From positions 443,478-507,477 of the forward strand of contig NZ_LIVX01000003.1 of assembly GCF_001905665.1 (NCBI RefSeq): a stretch of DNA of 64,000 nt, written 5' to 3'. The stretch comes from Streptomyces sp. CB02261. GTDB taxonomy: Bacteria > Actinomycetota > Actinomycetes > Streptomycetales > Streptomycetaceae. Shown one piece after another: positions 38,105 to 47,081 of the stretch. Both the position numbers and the translations under genes were made by a program. The notes below the pieces were generated by a model, which saw nothing but the letters and a program-made list of their open reading frames with translations, was not told the origin of the DNA and searched no databases. Within the stretch, counting starts at the first letter, position 1. Each line of letters starts with the position of its first letter.

Positions 38105-39106
38105 ATGGAACTCCACGACGTCTGGTTCGTACTCATCGCCGTCCTCTGGATCGGCTACTTCTTCCTCGAAGGCTTCGACTTCGGGGTCGGCGTCCTGACC
38201 AAGCTGCTCGCCCGTGACCGGGCCGAGAAGCGGGTCCTCATCAACACCATCGGCCCCGTCTGGGACGGCAACGAGGTGTGGCTGCTCACCGCCGGCGGCG
38301 CGACCTTCGCCGCGTTCCCCGAGTGGTATGCCACGCTCTTCTCCGGCTTCTACCTGCCGCTGCTGATCATCCTGGTCTGTCTGATCATCCGGGGCGTCGC
38401 CTTCGAGTACCGCGTGAAGCGGCCCGAGGAGAACTGGCAGCGCAACTGGGAACGGGCCATCTTCTGGACGTCGCTGATCCCCGCGTTCCTCTGGGGCGTG
38501 GCCTTCGGCAACATCGTCAGGGGCGTGAAGATCGACGCGGACATGGAGTACGTCGGCGGCTTCTTCGAGCTGCTCAACCCGTACGCACTTCTCGGCGGCC
38601 TGGTCACACTGACCCTCTTCACCTTCCACGGCGCGGTCTTCGTCTCGCTCAAGACGGTCGGTGACATCCGGGTCCGGGCACGGGCGCTCGCGCTCAAGCT
38701 GGGCCTGGTCACGGCGGTGCTCGCGCTGGGCTTCCTGATCTGGACCCAGATCCACACCGGGGACAGCTGGAGCCTCGCGGCGATGCTGGTCGCCGTCGTG
38801 GCCCTGGTCGGCGCGATCGGCGCGATCAAGGCGGGCCGCGAGGGCTGGTCGTTCGCGCTCTCGGGCGTGACCATCGCCGCCGCCGTGGCGATGCTCTTCC
38901 TCGCGCTCTTCCCGGACGTCATGCCGTCCTCGCTCGACCCCGCGTGGAGCCTTACCGTGACGAACGCGTCGTCGAGCCCGTACACGCTCAAGATCATGAC
39001 CTGGTGCGCGGCGATCGCGACCCCGCTGGTGCTGCTCTACCAGAGCTGGACCTACTGGGTGTTCCGCAAGCGGATCGGTACGCAGCACATCGCCGACGCC
39101 CACTAG
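38105..39106 (+). CDS. cydB: Cytochrome bd oxidase subunit II
   Basis: 333 residues with eight or nine helices, beginning MELHDVWFVLIAVLWIGYFFLEGFDFGVG, the CydB N-terminal signature. GPVWDGNEVWLLTAGGATFAAFPEWYATLFSG is also diagnostic. It is the structural partner of CydA. It starts 18 bp after cydA behind GAGGAG. Confidence 0.96.
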   Translation: MELHDVWFVLIAVLWIGYFFLEGFDFGVGVLTKLLARDRAEKRVLINTIGPVWDGNEVWLLTAGGATFAAFPEWYATLFSGFYLPLLIILVCLIIRGVAFEYRVKRPEENWQRNWERAIFWTSLIPAFLWGVAFGNIVRGVKIDADMEYVGGFFELLNPYALLGGLVTLTLFTFHGAVFVSLKTVGDIRVRARALALKLGLVTAVLALGFLIWTQIHTGDSWSLAAMLVAVVALVGAIGAIKAGREGWSFALSGVTIAAAVAMLFLALFPDVMPSSLDPAWSLTVTNASSSPYTLKIMTWCAAIATPLVLLYQSWTYWVFRKRIGTQHIADAH

Positions 39107-39139
39107 TCAGGCCCACGAGCCGGCCCTTCCCAGGGGAGC

Positions 39140-42100
39140 ATGTTTCACGTGAAACCGATCGATCCGCGCCTGCTCCGGTACGCCAGGGCCACCCGAGTCT
39201 TCCTGATCGCGGTGGTGGTCCTCGGCCTGGTCGGGGCGGTGCTGGTCATCGCCCAGGCCATGCTCATCGCCGAGATCGTGGTGGGGGCCTTCCAGAAGGG
39301 GCAGTCGGTCTCCGAGCTGACCGGCGCCCTGCTGCTGCTCGTGGGGGTCGCGGCGGCACGGGCCCTGGTCTCCTGGCTGACCGAACTCGCCGCCCACCGG
39401 GCGAGCGCGGCGGTTAAGTCCGAACTCCGTGGCCGGCTCCTCGTCCGGGCGGCCGCGCTCGGGCCGGGCTGGCTGAGCGGGCAGAAGGCCGGTTCGCTGA
39501 TCGCCCTCGCGACGCGGGGCGTGGACGCCCTCGACGACTACTTCGCCCGCTATCTGCCGCAGCTGGGCCTCGCGGTGGTCGTGCCGGTGGCGGTCCTGGC
39601 CCGGATCGTCACCGAGGACTGGGTCTCGGCGGCGATCATCGTCGTCACCCTGCCGCTCATCCCGGTCTTCATGATCCTCATCGGCTGGTACACCCAGGCC
39701 CGGATGGACCGGCAGTGGAAGCTGCTCTCCCGGCTCTCCGGTCATTTCCTGGACGTGGTGGCCGGGCTTCCGACCCTCAAGATCTTCGGCCGGGCCAAGG
39801 CGCAGGCCGAGTCGATCCGCGCGATCACCTCGGAGTACCGGCAGGCGACGATGCGGACGCTGCGGATCGCGTTCCTCTCCTCCTTCGCCCTGGAACTCCT
39901 CGCGACCCTGTCGGTCGCGCTCGTCGCCGTGACCATCGGCATGCGGCTCGTCCACGGCGAACTCGATCTGTACGTCGGGCTCGTCATCCTGATCCTGGCA
40001 CCCGAGGCGTATCTGCCGCTGCGGCAGGTGGGGGCGCAGTTCCACGCGGCGGCGGAGGGGCTCGCCGCGGCGGAGGAGATCTTCGAGGTGCTGGAGCAGC
40101 CGGTACGGGGGGCCGGTGGGGGTGGCGCGTCCGGCGCCGGTGGCGTCGCCGGTGCGGGGGGTGGCGTGCCGGGCTCCGTCCGGTTGGAGCTGGACCGGGT
40201 GACGGTGCGTCACGCCGGGCGGGCCGAGCCCTCGCTCGACGCGGCGACGCTGACGGTCGAGCCCGGCGAGACGGTGGCCCTGGTCGGCCCGAGCGGGGTC
40301 GGGAAGTCGACGCTGCTCGATGTCGTGCTGGGGTTCGCCGTGCCCGAGGAGGGCGGCTCCGTGCGGGTCGGCGGCGAGGACCTCGCGGCGCTCGACCTGG
40401 AGGAGTGGCGGTCGCGGATCGCCTGGGTGCCGCAGCGGCCGTACCTCTTCGCGGGGACGGTCGCCGAGAACGTCCGTCTGGCGCGCCCGGACGCCTCCGA
40501 CGAGGCGGTACGGGAGGCGCTGCGGGACGCCGGTGCGGACGGGTTCGTCGCGGGGCTCCCGCGGGGGCTCGACACGGTGCTCGGGGAGGACGGAGCAGGG
40601 CTCTCGGCGGGGCAGCGGCAGCGGCTCGCGCTGGCACGGGCGTTCCTGGCGGACCGGCCGCTGCTGCTGCTCGACGAGCCGACGGCGGCGCTGGACGGGG
40701 CGACGGAGGCGGGTGTGGTGGACGCGGTTCGGCGCCTCGCGGCGGGGCGGACCGTGCTGTTGGTCGTGCACCGGCCTGCGCTGTTGGCTGTCGCGGACCG
40801 GGTGGTGGCGCTGTCGCCGGCCGCCGGCGGGGCGCAGGGCGTGGGCGAGGTCCTGCCGGGTGACGGTGCCGGTGTGGTGGACCCGGCTGGGGTGGGCCGG
40901 GGTGCGGTGGGCGTCGGGTTCGACGCCGGTGCGGGGTTGTGCCCACCCGTTCCGCCCTTTGCGGAACAGATGCCCACAACCGAGGTGGATGGGGGTGCGG
41001 GGGCCGGGGGGTCCGGCGCGACCGGGGCAGTGGAGCTGGGGGCGGGGGGGCCCGCACGCGGGGCCGGCGCCGGGGTGGAGGTGCCCGCACGCGGGGTGCC
41101 TGTGGCTGAGGGGCTTCGGCGGGTTCGGGGGATGGTGGGGGAGTTCAGGGGGCGGATGGGGCTCGCCCTGTTGTTGGGGAGTCTGGCGCTCGGGTCGGCC
41201 GTGGGGCTCATGGCCGTCTCCGGGTGGCTCATCTCGCGGGCCTCCGAACAGCCGCCCGTGCTCCATCTCATGGTGGCCGTCACCGCCACGCGCGCCTTCG
41301 GGATCGGGCGGGCCGTCTTCCGGTACGCCGAGCGGCTCGTCTCGCACGACGCCGTGCTCCGGATGCTCGCCGAACTCCGGGTCTCCGTCTACCGGCGCCT
41401 GGAGCGGATCGCCCCGGCCGGGCTGCGCCGCACCCGCCGCGGGGACCTGCTCGCCCGGCTCGTCCAGGACGTCGACGCGCTCCAGGACTACTGGCTCCGC
41501 TGGCTGCTCCCCGCGGGCGCCGCGCTCGTCGTGGGGGTCGCGTCCGCCGGGTTCACCGCCTGGCTGCTGCCCGAGGCCGGTGCCGTCCTCGCCGTGGGCC
41601 TCCTGGTCGCGGGCGTCCTCGTCCCGATGGCCGGCGGGGCCCTCGCCCGCCGGGCCGAACGGCGGCTCGCCCCCGCGCGCGGCGCCCTCGCGACCGCCGT
41701 GGCCGACCTGCTCCGCGGCTGCGCCGAACTGACGGTGGCCGGAGCCCTGCGGAGCCGTATCGAGCGGGCGCGGGCCGCCGACCGCACCCTCACCGACATC
41801 GCCTCCCGGCAGGCCGCCGCCACGGCGCTCGGGGCCGGGCTCTCCGCCCTGGTCTGCGGGCTCACCGTCGTGGCCGCCGCGCTCGTCGGCGTCCAGGCCG
41901 TACGCGACGGGCGCCTCGACGGAGTGGCCCTCGCCGTGGTCGTGCTGACCCCGCTCGCCGCCTTCGAGGCCGTCACCGGGCTGCCGCTCGCCGTGCAGTA
42001 CCGCCAGCGCGTCCGGCACAGTGCCGAGCGGGTCTTCGAGGTGCTCGACGCTCCCGTACCCGTACACGAGCCGGTTCAGCCCCGTACTCCCCCGGCGGGC

Positions 42101-42907
42101 CCGTTCCCGCTGGAGCTGGGCGGTCTTTCCGCCCGGTACCCGGGCCAGGAGCGGGCGGCGCTCGCGGACTTCCGGCTCACCCTGGAGGCCGGACGCCGGG
42201 TCGCCGTCGTCGGCACCTCCGGCTCCGGCAAGACCACGCTCGCCCAGGTGCTGCTGCGGTTCCTGGACGTGGAGGACGGCACGTACCTGCTCGGCGGGGT
42301 GCCTGCCGGCGAACTCGACGGGGACGCGGTCCGGCGGCTCGTCGGCCTCTGCGCCCAGGACGCCCACCTCTTCGACAGCTCCGTCCGGGAGAACCTGCGG
42401 CTCGCCCGCACCGGGGCGGGCGACGACGAGCTGCGCGAGGCGCTGCGCAGGGCGCGGCTGCTCGACTGGGTGGACGAGCTGCCGGACGGTCTCGACACCC
42501 TCGTCGGCGAGCACGGCTCCCAGCTCTCCGGCGGCCAGCGGCAGCGCCTGGCACTCGCCCGGGCCCTGCTCGCCGACTTCCCCGTCCTCGTCCTCGACGA
42601 GCCGGCCGAGCACCTGGACCTGGCCACCGCCGACGCGCTCACCGACGATCTGCTGCGGGCCACCGAGGGACGGACCACCGTCCTCATCACCCATCGGCTG
42701 CACGGGCTCGACGCGGTCGACGAGGTCCTGGTCCTGGAGGAGGGCCGGACCGTGCAGCGCGGACCGTACGCGGAGCTCGCCGAAGCGGACGGGCCGCTGC
42801 GCCGGATGCTGGCGCGGGAGCGGGCGACCGACCTGCTCGCCGTCGGAGGGGGACGCCGGCCGGCACCTCCGGGCGGCCGACTTTTCTCGGCAAATAGGAC
42901 TTACTAG
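39140..42907 (+). CDS. cydDC: Fused CydDC ABC exporter
   Basis: 1255 residues, two ABC half-transporters in one chain. The N half (CydD-like) has six membrane helices, then Walker A GPSGVGKST at 383-391 and LSAGQ. The C half (CydC-like) starts at ~665 with six more helices and has Walker A GTSGSGKTT at 1025-1033 and LSGGQ. CydDC exports cysteine/glutathione and is required to assemble cytochrome bd. The Gly/Ala-rich linker (~555-655) contains an inserted inverted-repeat element. The start codon overlaps parS site 6, giving MFHVKP. Cotranscribed with cydAB (33-bp gap). Confidence 0.94.
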   Translation: MFHVKPIDPRLLRYARATRVFLIAVVVLGLVGAVLVIAQAMLIAEIVVGAFQKGQSVSELTGALLLLVGVAAARALVSWLTELAAHRASAAVKSELRGRLLVRAAALGPGWLSGQKAGSLIALATRGVDALDDYFARYLPQLGLAVVVPVAVLARIVTEDWVSAAIIVVTLPLIPVFMILIGWYTQARMDRQWKLLSRLSGHFLDVVAGLPTLKIFGRAKAQAESIRAITSEYRQATMRTLRIAFLSSFALELLATLSVALVAVTIGMRLVHGELDLYVGLVILILAPEAYLPLRQVGAQFHAAAEGLAAAEEIFEVLEQPVRGAGGGGASGAGGVAGAGGGVPGSVRLELDRVTVRHAGRAEPSLDAATLTVEPGETVALVGPSGVGKSTLLDVVLGFAVPEEGGSVRVGGEDLAALDLEEWRSRIAWVPQRPYLFAGTVAENVRLARPDASDEAVREALRDAGADGFVAGLPRGLDTVLGEDGAGLSAGQRQRLALARAFLADRPLLLLDEPTAALDGATEAGVVDAVRRLAAGRTVLLVVHRPALLAVADRVVALSPAAGGAQGVGEVLPGDGAGVVDPAGVGRGAVGVGFDAGAGLCPPVPPFAEQMPTTEVDGGAGAGGSGATGAVELGAGGPARGAGAGVEVPARGVPVAEGLRRVRGMVGEFRGRMGLALLLGSLALGSAVGLMAVSGWLISRASEQPPVLHLMVAVTATRAFGIGRAVFRYAERLVSHDAVLRMLAELRVSVYRRLERIAPAGLRRTRRGDLLARLVQDVDALQDYWLRWLLPAGAALVVGVASAGFTAWLLPEAGAVLAVGLLVAGVLVPMAGGALARRAERRLAPARGALATAVADLLRGCAELTVAGALRSRIERARAADRTLTDIASRQAAATALGAGLSALVCGLTVVAAALVGVQAVRDGRLDGVALAVVVLTPLAAFEAVTGLPLAVQYRQRVRHSAERVFEVLDAPVPVHEPVQPRTPPAGPFPLELGGLSARYPGQERAALADFRLTLEAGRRVAVVGTSGSGKTTLAQVLLRFLDVEDGTYLLGGVPAGELDGDAVRRLVGLCAQDAHLFDSSVRENLRLARTGAGDDELREALRRARLLDWVDELPDGLDTLVGEHGSQLSGGQRQRLALARALLADFPVLVLDEPAEHLDLATADALTDDLLRATEGRTTVLITHRLHGLDAVDEVLVLEEGRTVQRGPYAELAEADGPLRRMLARERATDLLAVGGGRRPAPPGGRLFSANRTY
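39142..39155. promoter_or_regulatory. parS site 6, overlapping the cydDC start codon
   Basis: Exact GTTTCACGTGAAAC beginning at the G of the ATG, coding for FHVK as at the HAD gene. Confidence 0.9.
40936..40980. repeat. REP-like imperfect inverted repeat inside the cydDC linker
   Basis: Two 20-base arms (40936-40955, 40961-40980) pair at 16 of 20 positions around CCTTT. The ends are GTTGTGCCCA and its counterpart TGCCCACAAC. It resembles the GTTGTGGGCA...TGCCCACAAC hairpins I recall as dispersed repeats in Streptomyces genomes. Here it is translated in frame within the low-complexity linker joining CydD and CydC. Confidence 0.6.
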
Positions 42908-42917
42908 GCTCAAGCCC

Positions 42918-44630
42918 ATGACCGCCGCAGCGTCCGACGCCTCGGACCCCCTGGAAGCCGCCACGCAGGCCACCCGCAGCCTCCAGGGGCTGTCCACCGA
43001 GCTCACCGCCCGCGTACCGCAGCTCCTGGAGGCCATGCGTTCGGTCGGCACCGGGCTCGAACTCCACTCCACGCTGGACCGCATCTGCGAGACCGCCGCC
43101 GAACTCGCCGACGCGCGCTACGCCGCGATCGGCGTCGTCGACGAGGAGGGCAAGGGCCTGTCCGAGTTCGTCACCTTCGGCGTCGGCGAGGACGTGGCCC
43201 GCCGGATCGGGCGCCGTCCCGACGGCCACGCGGGGCTGCTCGGCGCGCTGATCCGGGACCCCCGGACGATCCGTCTCACCGATCTGTCCACCGATCCGCG
43301 CTCGGCGGGGTTCCCGGCCGGGCATCCCCCGATGGCCAGCTTCCTCGGCGTCCCCATCCGGGTCCAGGGCGAGATCTTCGGCAATCTGTACCTCGCGGAG
43401 AAGCGCGGCGGCGGCGCGTTCAACGACTACGACGAGCACATGGTCCGGGTCCTCGCCACCGAGGCCGGCATCGCCATCGGCAACGCCCGCCTGTACGAGG
43501 CGGCCCGGCAGCGGGAGCGGTGGATCGACGGCTCGGTCGCGGTCACCACCGCGCTGCTCTCCGGCGGGGACGCGGACGACGCCCTCACGGTCGTCGCCGA
43601 GCAGGCCCGCCGCCTCGCCGCCGCGGACGCGGGGATCGTGCTGCTGCCCGCCGAGGACGGCGGTCTCGAGATCGTCGCCGTCTCCTCGCCCCGGTCCACG
43701 AAGTCGCTCGGCGTGGTGATCCCGCCCGAGAGCGCCGTGGTGCGGCGGCTCCTGGCGGGCGAGGCGGTCTTCGTGGCGGACGCGTCGGCGGACCCGCGCA
43801 TGATCAGCCGGCTGACCTCCTCGTACGGGCCGAGCATGATGCTGCCGCTGCAGAGCGGCGGCCGGGTGCTCGGCGCGCTCGTCACGCCCCGGCTGCGGGG
43901 GGCCCGACCGTTCACGGAGACGGAGCGGACGCTCGCCACCCAGTTCGCCTCGCAGGCGGCGCTCGCCCTGATGATGGCCGAGGCGCAGCGGGACCGGGAA
44001 CGCCTCGCTGTGTACGAGGACCGCGACCGGATCGCCCGTGACCTGCACGATCTGGTGATCCAGCGGCTCTTCGCCACCGGCATGATGCTGGAGAGCGCCC
44101 AGCGCGGGTCGGTCGTGCCGGCCGTGCGGGACGGTGTCGGCAAGGCGGTGGACGAGCTCGACGTGACCATCCAGGAGATCCGTACGGCGATCTTCGCGCT
44201 CCAGCAGGGACCCACCGAGGCCCCGTCGGGGCTGCGGACCCGTGTCCTGCGGGAGATCAACATGGCCGCGGTGCCGCTCGGCTTCAAGCCCGCGCACCGC
44301 TTCCTCGGCGCGATCGACTCGACGGTCGGCGAGCTCACCGGCAAGAACCTCATCGCCGCCCTGCGAGAGGCGCTCTCCAACGCGTTCCGGCACGCGGAGG
44401 CGAGCCGGATCGAGGTGGTCGTCGACGCCGGCGTCACCCTGCCCGACGGCTCCGCCGGAGTACGGCTCTCGGTCGCGGACGACGGCATCGGCCTCCCGGC
44501 GGGCGGCCGCCGCAGCGGTCTGCGCAACCTGGCGCGGCGGGCCGAGTCGCTGGGCGGCGCGAGCTGGTGCGGACCGGGTGTCGGGGAGGACGGCGGCGGT
44601 ACGACGGTGGTCTGGGAGGCCCCCCTCTAG
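42918..44630 (+). CDS. GAF-GAF sensor histidine kinase (DevS/DosS-like), orphan
   Basis: 570 residues with no membrane segment. Two GAF domains (~50-195 and ~205-355) precede a HisKA_3 dimerisation domain with the phosphoacceptor His377 in DRDRIARDLHDLVIQRLFATGMMLES and an HATPase domain (EALSNAFRHAEASRIEV, DDGIGLP, GLRNLARRAESLGG). This layout is that of mycobacterial DevS/DosS, whose first GAF binds haem to sense O2, CO or NO. The position directly after the cyd operon fits redox sensing. No response regulator is adjacent. The start lies 10 bp after the cydDC stop with no clear Shine-Dalgarno, so translation may be coupled or leaderless. Confidence 0.88.
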   Translation: MTAAASDASDPLEAATQATRSLQGLSTELTARVPQLLEAMRSVGTGLELHSTLDRICETAAELADARYAAIGVVDEEGKGLSEFVTFGVGEDVARRIGRRPDGHAGLLGALIRDPRTIRLTDLSTDPRSAGFPAGHPPMASFLGVPIRVQGEIFGNLYLAEKRGGGAFNDYDEHMVRVLATEAGIAIGNARLYEAARQRERWIDGSVAVTTALLSGGDADDALTVVAEQARRLAAADAGIVLLPAEDGGLEIVAVSSPRSTKSLGVVIPPESAVVRRLLAGEAVFVADASADPRMISRLTSSYGPSMMLPLQSGGRVLGALVTPRLRGARPFTETERTLATQFASQAALALMMAEAQRDRERLAVYEDRDRIARDLHDLVIQRLFATGMMLESAQRGSVVPAVRDGVGKAVDELDVTIQEIRTAIFALQQGPTEAPSGLRTRVLREINMAAVPLGFKPAHRFLGAIDSTVGELTGKNLIAALREALSNAFRHAEASRIEVVVDAGVTLPDGSAGVRLSVADDGIGLPAGGRRSGLRNLARRAESLGGASWCGPGVGEDGGGTTVVWEAPL

Positions 44631-44651
44631 GGCCTGCCAGGCGCTCTCGGC

Positions 44652-45515
44652 CTAGGACGTGGCCTGTTCCACCTCGGTGATCAGGCGCTCGATGACGACG
44701 GCGACGCCGTCCTCGTTGTTGCCGGCGGTACGGCCGGAGGCGGCGCTGATCACGTCCGGGTGGGCGTTGCCCATCGCGTACGAGCGGCCGGCCCAGCTCA
44801 GCATCTCGATGTCGTTCGGCATGTCGCCGAAGGCGACCACCTCGTCGGCCGTGATGCCGCGTTCCGCGCAGCACAGGGCCAGGGTGGAGGCCTTGGAGAC
44901 GCCGAGCGCGCTGATCTCGATGAGGGCGGTGGGGCTCGACCGGGTGAACGAGGCCCGCTCCCCCGCGGCCGCGCGGGCCGTCGCGAGGAACACGTCGGGG
45001 TCGAGCTCCGGGTGCTGGGCGAGCAGCTTGAGCACCGGGGCCGCGGCGCCGGGCGTCTCCTCGTAGAGGAGCTTCTCCGCGGTGGCCACGGTCGCCCCCG
45101 GGTCGAGGAAGAACGGCGGGTACAGCGGCTCGTAGTGGATGCCGGTGGTGAGCTCGACCGCGAAGGAGGTCCCGGGCGCGGCGGCGCGCAGGGCCCGGAC
45201 GACGTCGAGGGCGATCGGCCGCTCCAGCGGGTGCACGTCGAGGAAGGTGCCCCCCGCGTGGAGGTCGACGACGGCGGCGCCGTTGGCGCAGATCGCGAGG
45301 CCGTGGCCGTGGACGTGGTCGCGGACGACATCCATCCAGCGGGCCGGGCGGCCGGTGACGAAGAAGACCTCGATCCCGGCCCGCTCGGCCGCGGCGAGGG
45401 CGGCGACCGTGCGCTCGGATACGGACTTGTCGTCGCGCAGCAGCGTGCCGTCGAGGTCGGTGGCGATCAGCCGGGGCGCCGGGGCGGGAGTGCGCGGGGC
45501 ACGAGGAGAGGTCAC
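44652..45515 (-). CDS. Cof-type HAD phosphatase
   Basis: 287 residues. Motif I DLDGTLLRDDKSV, motif II FFVTGRP, a C2-type cap (~90-200) and motif IV AFGDMPNDIEML place it in the Cof/HAD-IIB sugar-phosphatase group. Substrates of the group are hexose phosphates and FMN-like compounds; the true one is unknown. GTG 45515 with GGAAG upstream was chosen over the GTG/ATG frame reaching 45542. It is convergent with the histidine kinase gene. Confidence 0.87.
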   Translation of the reverse strand: MTSPRAPRTPAPAPRLIATDLDGTLLRDDKSVSERTVAALAAAERAGIEVFFVTGRPARWMDVVRDHVHGHGLAICANGAAVVDLHAGGTFLDVHPLERPIALDVVRALRAAAPGTSFAVELTTGIHYEPLYPPFFLDPGATVATAEKLLYEETPGAAAPVLKLLAQHPELDPDVFLATARAAAGERASFTRSSPTALIEISALGVSKASTLALCCAERGITADEVVAFGDMPNDIEMLSWAGRSYAMGNAHPDVISAASGRTAGNNEDGVAVVIERLITEVEQATS

Positions 45516-45713
45516 CGCACCATTCTTCCGTACCGGGCGCACGGGCGTGCGGGGAGCCGCACATATGAGTGGCCCGAGGTCGTCGACCCTGCGGCCGGGG
45601 AGCCGGGGCCCCGCGTCTACGGTTACGGCCCGACATGGCCGTAAACATCCGTTCGTTTTATGTGCTGCGGGGGAATGTCCCTGGGAGCTGATGGCGTCTC
45701 AGGGGGGCGGAAC

Positions 45714-46319
45714 ATGGGCTCGGGTCGGCGAAGCGACGCGTGTGACTCCTGCGTTGCGCCGTACGGGAGGTGGGTGCCGCGTCTCGGCATAACCCTCTGC
45801 CCGGGGTGCGAGGAGGCCGGGGCGGCGCATGGCACCCGGGACCCGGTCCTCGTGGGTGACGTCCTGGCCGGTCTGGTCGACGCCGCCGCGTTCGCGGTCG
45901 ATCCCGGCGACGCCGTACCGGAAGCGCGCTCCGGGGCGTTCGTGTCCGTGGCCCGCTCCCTGGGGCACGTACCGGAGCCGCGTGCCGGGGGGCTCCTGCC
46001 GGACACGGCCGGTGCCGGACACGGGGCCTGCGAGCGGTGCGGGGCACGGGTCGAGTGGCGTCGTACGGCGTGGGGGCACCGGGTCATGATCGAGCCCGGC
46101 GCGCTGAGGGCCGGTGTCGTCCCCGCGGGCGCCCGCTGGCGCGTCGCCGGGGACGGGACCGTCGTCGATCCGGGTTCCGTCCCGCCGTCCGAGGCCTGCC
46201 GGGTCGGTCACGTCGAGGTCTGCGCGGCGCGGCCGGAGCCGGTCGGCTTCCCCGTCCTGTCGGCCCTGTGGCGGGGGCACGCGCGCCGGGTCGCCGTGGG
46301 CGCCGAGCCGCGCGGCTGA
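45714..46319 (+). CDS. Zinc-ribbon DUF6083-like protein
   Basis: 201 residues. The N-terminal CDSC...CPGC pairs and the later CERCGARVEWRRTAWGHRVMIEPG form two cysteine clusters, each suited to bind zinc. The second half (MIEPG...VPAGARWRVAGDGTVV) matches what I recall of DUF6083, a Streptomyces family of unknown function. ATG 45714 has a GGGGGGCGG run seven bases upstream; ATGs at 45660 and 45675 are weaker options. It marks the right end of the conserved region. Confidence 0.65.
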   Translation: MGSGRRSDACDSCVAPYGRWVPRLGITLCPGCEEAGAAHGTRDPVLVGDVLAGLVDAAAFAVDPGDAVPEARSGAFVSVARSLGHVPEPRAGGLLPDTAGAGHGACERCGARVEWRRTAWGHRVMIEPGALRAGVVPAGARWRVAGDGTVVDPGSVPPSEACRVGHVEVCAARPEPVGFPVLSALWRGHARRVAVGAEPRG

Positions 46320-46329
46320 AAAGCGGAGA

Positions 46330-46359
46330 CGGCACCGAGGACCGGTGTCCTCGATGCCG
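46330..46359. terminator. Hairpin terminator after the zinc-ribbon gene
   Basis: 13-bp arms with one wobble (46330-46342, 46347-46359). A second short hairpin (GGGTGC/GCACCC, 46374-46390) follows and may serve the convergent peptide gene. Confidence 0.7.
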
Positions 46360-46425
46360 TGCTCGTTCTGGAAGGGTGCTCCGGGCACCCTCGTCCCGCG
46401 TCTCCGGGTGACGCCGTCTCGCCGA

Positions 46426-46470
46426 GCGTCGTGTCGTCGAGTGCTGTGTCGTCGAGTGCTGTGGCGTCGA
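46426..46470. repeat. 15-bp tandem repeat, three copies
   Basis: Units at 46426-46440, 46441-46455 and 46456-46470 differ by one to three bases; the consensus is GTGCTGTGTCGTCGA. They lie just downstream of the small secreted-peptide gene. Noncoding. Confidence 0.75.
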
Positions 46471-46478
46471 GGTGGGTG

Positions 46479-46625
46479 TCAGCCCCAGATCATGTCGTCC
46501 GTGCCGGGAGCGCTGACGACGACGGACTCCGTGGAGTCGCCGGCCAGGGCGATCGCCGGGGTCAGGAGCGCGAGGGCCGTGAGGAGAACCGCGGCCCAGC
46601 GGTGGGCGGGACGAAAGCGCAGCAA
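46479..46625 (-). CDS. Predicted 48-aa secreted peptide
   Basis: A short frame starting with TTG at 46625, about ten bases after GGAAGGG. The first 28 residues form a standard signal peptide: basic start MLRFRPAHRW, hydrophobic core AAVLLTALALLTPA, and an ALA cleavage site. Cleavage after Ala28 leaves a 20-residue product, GDSTESVVVSAPGTDDMIWG, which is acidic and ends in an aromatic-glycine tail. Nothing in it looks like a protease inhibitor or chaplin. It sits 132 bp from a 107-aa unknown gene on the same strand, next to a two-HTH regulator. The role is inferred: signal peptide, peptide substrate or small surface peptide. No homologue was recognised. Confidence 0.6.
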   Translation of the reverse strand: MLRFRPAHRWAAVLLTALALLTPAIALAGDSTESVVVSAPGTDDMIWG

Positions 46626-46757
46626 CGGATGAATCCCTTCCGAAGTCGGTGAGTCGTTCTTTCTGTGAGACAGAGCTTCGCCAGACAGAAAGACCTTCGG
46701 AAGAGGAATCCGGTGGACGGAACGGGCCCTGGACCGAAGCGGTCAGCGGGCCGCGTC

Positions 46758-47081
46758 TCAGGGTTCAGGGCTCAGCCACAGCCCGTCGAGCCCGTACGGG
46801 GCGAGCAAGGGCGCCTCGGAGCGCCCGACCCGCCATCCCGGCAGCGGACCGATCGCGTCCACCGCGCGTCCGCACAGTCTCGCCGCCGTCTCCTCCGCGT
46901 CCTTGAGGCGCTCGGTCAGCAGGTAGACGCCCACCGTCACCCCCTGCCCGGGACGGGGGTGGATGACCACATGTTCCACGCGGTCGTCGGGATGCGCCAG
47001 CGCGCGAAGGAGATCCGCGAGGTTCTGAGGGATACACAAGTCCACCTTCCTGTTGAGGAGTTCGGTGTGAACGAGATACAC
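46758..47081 (-). CDS. 107-aa protein of unknown function beside the regulator
   Basis: A compact alpha/beta-looking protein: YLVHTELLNRKVDLCIPQNLADLLRALAHPDDRVEHVVIHPRPGQGVTVGVYLLTERLKDAEETAARL, then a short C-terminal region ending GLDGLWLSPEP. No signal peptide or membrane segment. I know no family name. The start was taken at the GTG at 47081; upstream in-frame sequence lies in the AT-richer divergent promoter and lacks a ribosome-binding site. Divergent from the TrmB/LuxR regulator, suggesting shared control. Confidence 0.6.
   Translation of the reverse strand: MYLVHTELLNRKVDLCIPQNLADLLRALAHPDDRVEHVVIHPRPGQGVTVGVYLLTERLKDAEETAARLCGRAVDAIGPLPGWRVGRSEAPLLAPYGLDGLWLSPEP

Noticed and set aside
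42021..42917. 299-residue N-terminal extension of the sensor kinase
   Set aside because: It lies wholly inside cydDC in another frame and reads as Arg/Ser/Pro-rich noise; the GAF domain begins soon after the ATG at 42918.
39107..43084. 1325-residue minus-strand open frame
   Set aside because: Antisense shadow of cydDC, including its terminator-free linker; no recognisable domains.
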